This document shows positions 63,626 through 64,000 of a DNA stretch of 64,000 bases, piece by piece. The stretch comes from an uncultured Paracoccaceae bacterium (GTDB lineage Bacteria > Pseudomonadota > Alphaproteobacteria > Rhodobacterales > Rhodobacteraceae), in assembly GCA_947492825.1 (NCBI GenBank), contig CANLNT010000001.1:1116001-1180000 (forward strand), given 5' to 3'. Both the position numbers and the translations under genes were made by a program. A model generated the notes under the pieces. It searched no databases. It saw only the letters and a program-made list of their open reading frames with translations, and was not told the DNA's origin. Numbering within the stretch: the stretch's first letter is position 1; the number at the start of each line of letters is the position of its first letter.

Positions 63626-63648
63626 AAAAACAGCGCATCTAAAGATGC
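63623..63648 (-). terminator. Terminator of the LysR fragment
   Basis: On the minus strand GCATCT, TT, AGATGC, GCTG, TTTTTCTT. It overlaps the -35 of the candidate sRNA promoter. Confidence 0.6.
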
Positions 63649-63679
63649 AAACCCGCTATGCGGCAGGTGCATGGCTTGG

Positions 63680-64000
63680 CTAACCCGCTGCGGTCTCACG
63701 GATTTTGCGGCGATGCGCGATGATCTCGTCCTGAACGAAGTCCCGGAAGGCGCTGATCCGTTTGGATTGGCGCAATTCCTCGGGGTAGGCGAGGAAGACG
63801 GGCACTTCACCGGATTCCACATCAGGCAGGATGCGCACCAGTTCGGGGAAGTCCTCGGTCACGTAATCCGGCAGCACACCAATGCCCAGTTTGTTCAGCA
63901 CACCTTGCAGCACGCCAAAGTAGTTGTTGACCGTAAAAAGCGATTGCACGTCATAGGTCAGCAGGTGCTGGACCATTGCGGCACCCGCCGCCACCTGCGT
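63680..64000 (-). CDS. LysR family regulator, C-terminal part (5' end outside window)
   Basis: The frame is open to the right edge, so only the last ~106 residues are seen. They form the end of a LysR effector-binding domain: NNYFGVLQGVLNKLGIGVLPDYVTEDFPELVRILPDVE, then VPVFLAYPEELRQSKRISAFRDFVQDEI, a typical PBP2 tail. The DNA-binding part and the target genes lie outside. A terminator follows at 63623-63648, then the candidate sRNA. Confidence 0.8.
   Translation of the reverse strand, partial: TQVAAGAAMVQHLLTYDVQSLFTVNNYFGVLQGVLNKLGIGVLPDYVTEDFPELVRILPDVESGEVPVFLAYPEELRQSKRISAFRDFVQDEIIAHRRKIRETAAG

Overview
The window is about 64 kb of a GC-rich alphaproteobacterial chromosome, most like the Rhodobacteraceae (Roseobacter group, for example the Loktanella/Yoonia neighbourhood). 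The evidence is a C4-pathway 5-aminolevulinate synthase, an alphaproteobacterial SOS box (GTTC-N7-GTTC) in front of uvrA, two VPLPA-CTERM surface proteins, a ZapA/coiled-coil cell-division pair, bactofilin with an M23 peptidase, and tandem gap genes. The genus is inference. I see no phage, insertion sequence, CRISPR array or plasmid genes; this is mostly core chromosome with a few accessory loci.

Layout. 1-5.3 kb: end of an alpha/beta hydrolase, a small membrane protein, a VPLPA-CTERM protein, lon, a hypothetical protein and an HU-like protein. 5.3-8.3 kb: four tRNAs (Val-CAC, Val-UAC, two identical Asp-GUC), each with its own promoter, among short direct repeats, with a histidine phosphatase and a glycosyltransferase. 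8.3-18.5 kb: M20 dipeptidase, hemA, a RodZ-like protein, ispG, a DJ-1/PfpI protein, an amidase/aminotransferase pair, a DsbA-like protein and a Tat-exported metallo-hydrolase. 18.6-28 kb: PBP1A, prfB, DUF2189, a DHA2 transporter, bactofilin plus M23 peptidase, a DUF455 protein and Bcp peroxiredoxin. 28-36.4 kb: a large AsmA-like protein coupled to queA, an MFS protein, DUF924 and lpdA. 36.4-43.3 kb: a 998-residue von Willebrand A protein with tandem 89-residue repeats, LexA-controlled uvrA and a DUF2807 protein.

43.3-50.9 kb is a valine/isobutyrate catabolic region (acyl-CoA dehydrogenase, 3-hydroxyisobutyryl-CoA hydrolase, mmsB, then mmsA with a divergent LysR regulator), interrupted by a second VPLPA-CTERM protein, a cupredoxin and a hypothetical gene. 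50.9-58.2 kb: CBS protein, coaD, a hydrolase, a 52-residue DUF1127-like gene behind a sigma-32-type promoter, two gap genes flanking a 47-residue membrane protein, DoxX and transketolase. 58.4-64 kb: zauP-like gene plus zapA, bolA-hypothetical-grxD, purL, a glycine-rich secreted protein, a candidate small RNA and the end of a LysR regulator.

The most interesting items are: a candidate ~80-nt CCUCC-rich small RNA with a sigma-32-type promoter and an intrinsic terminator (about 63.51-63.63 kb); the DUF1127-like gene with a similar promoter; the vWA protein with six repeats of exactly 267 bp; the two gap paralogues that differ at the cofactor-specificity residue and share LacI-like operators; a family of dispersed intergenic repeats with five copies here; and paired palindromes between mmsA and its LysR neighbour.
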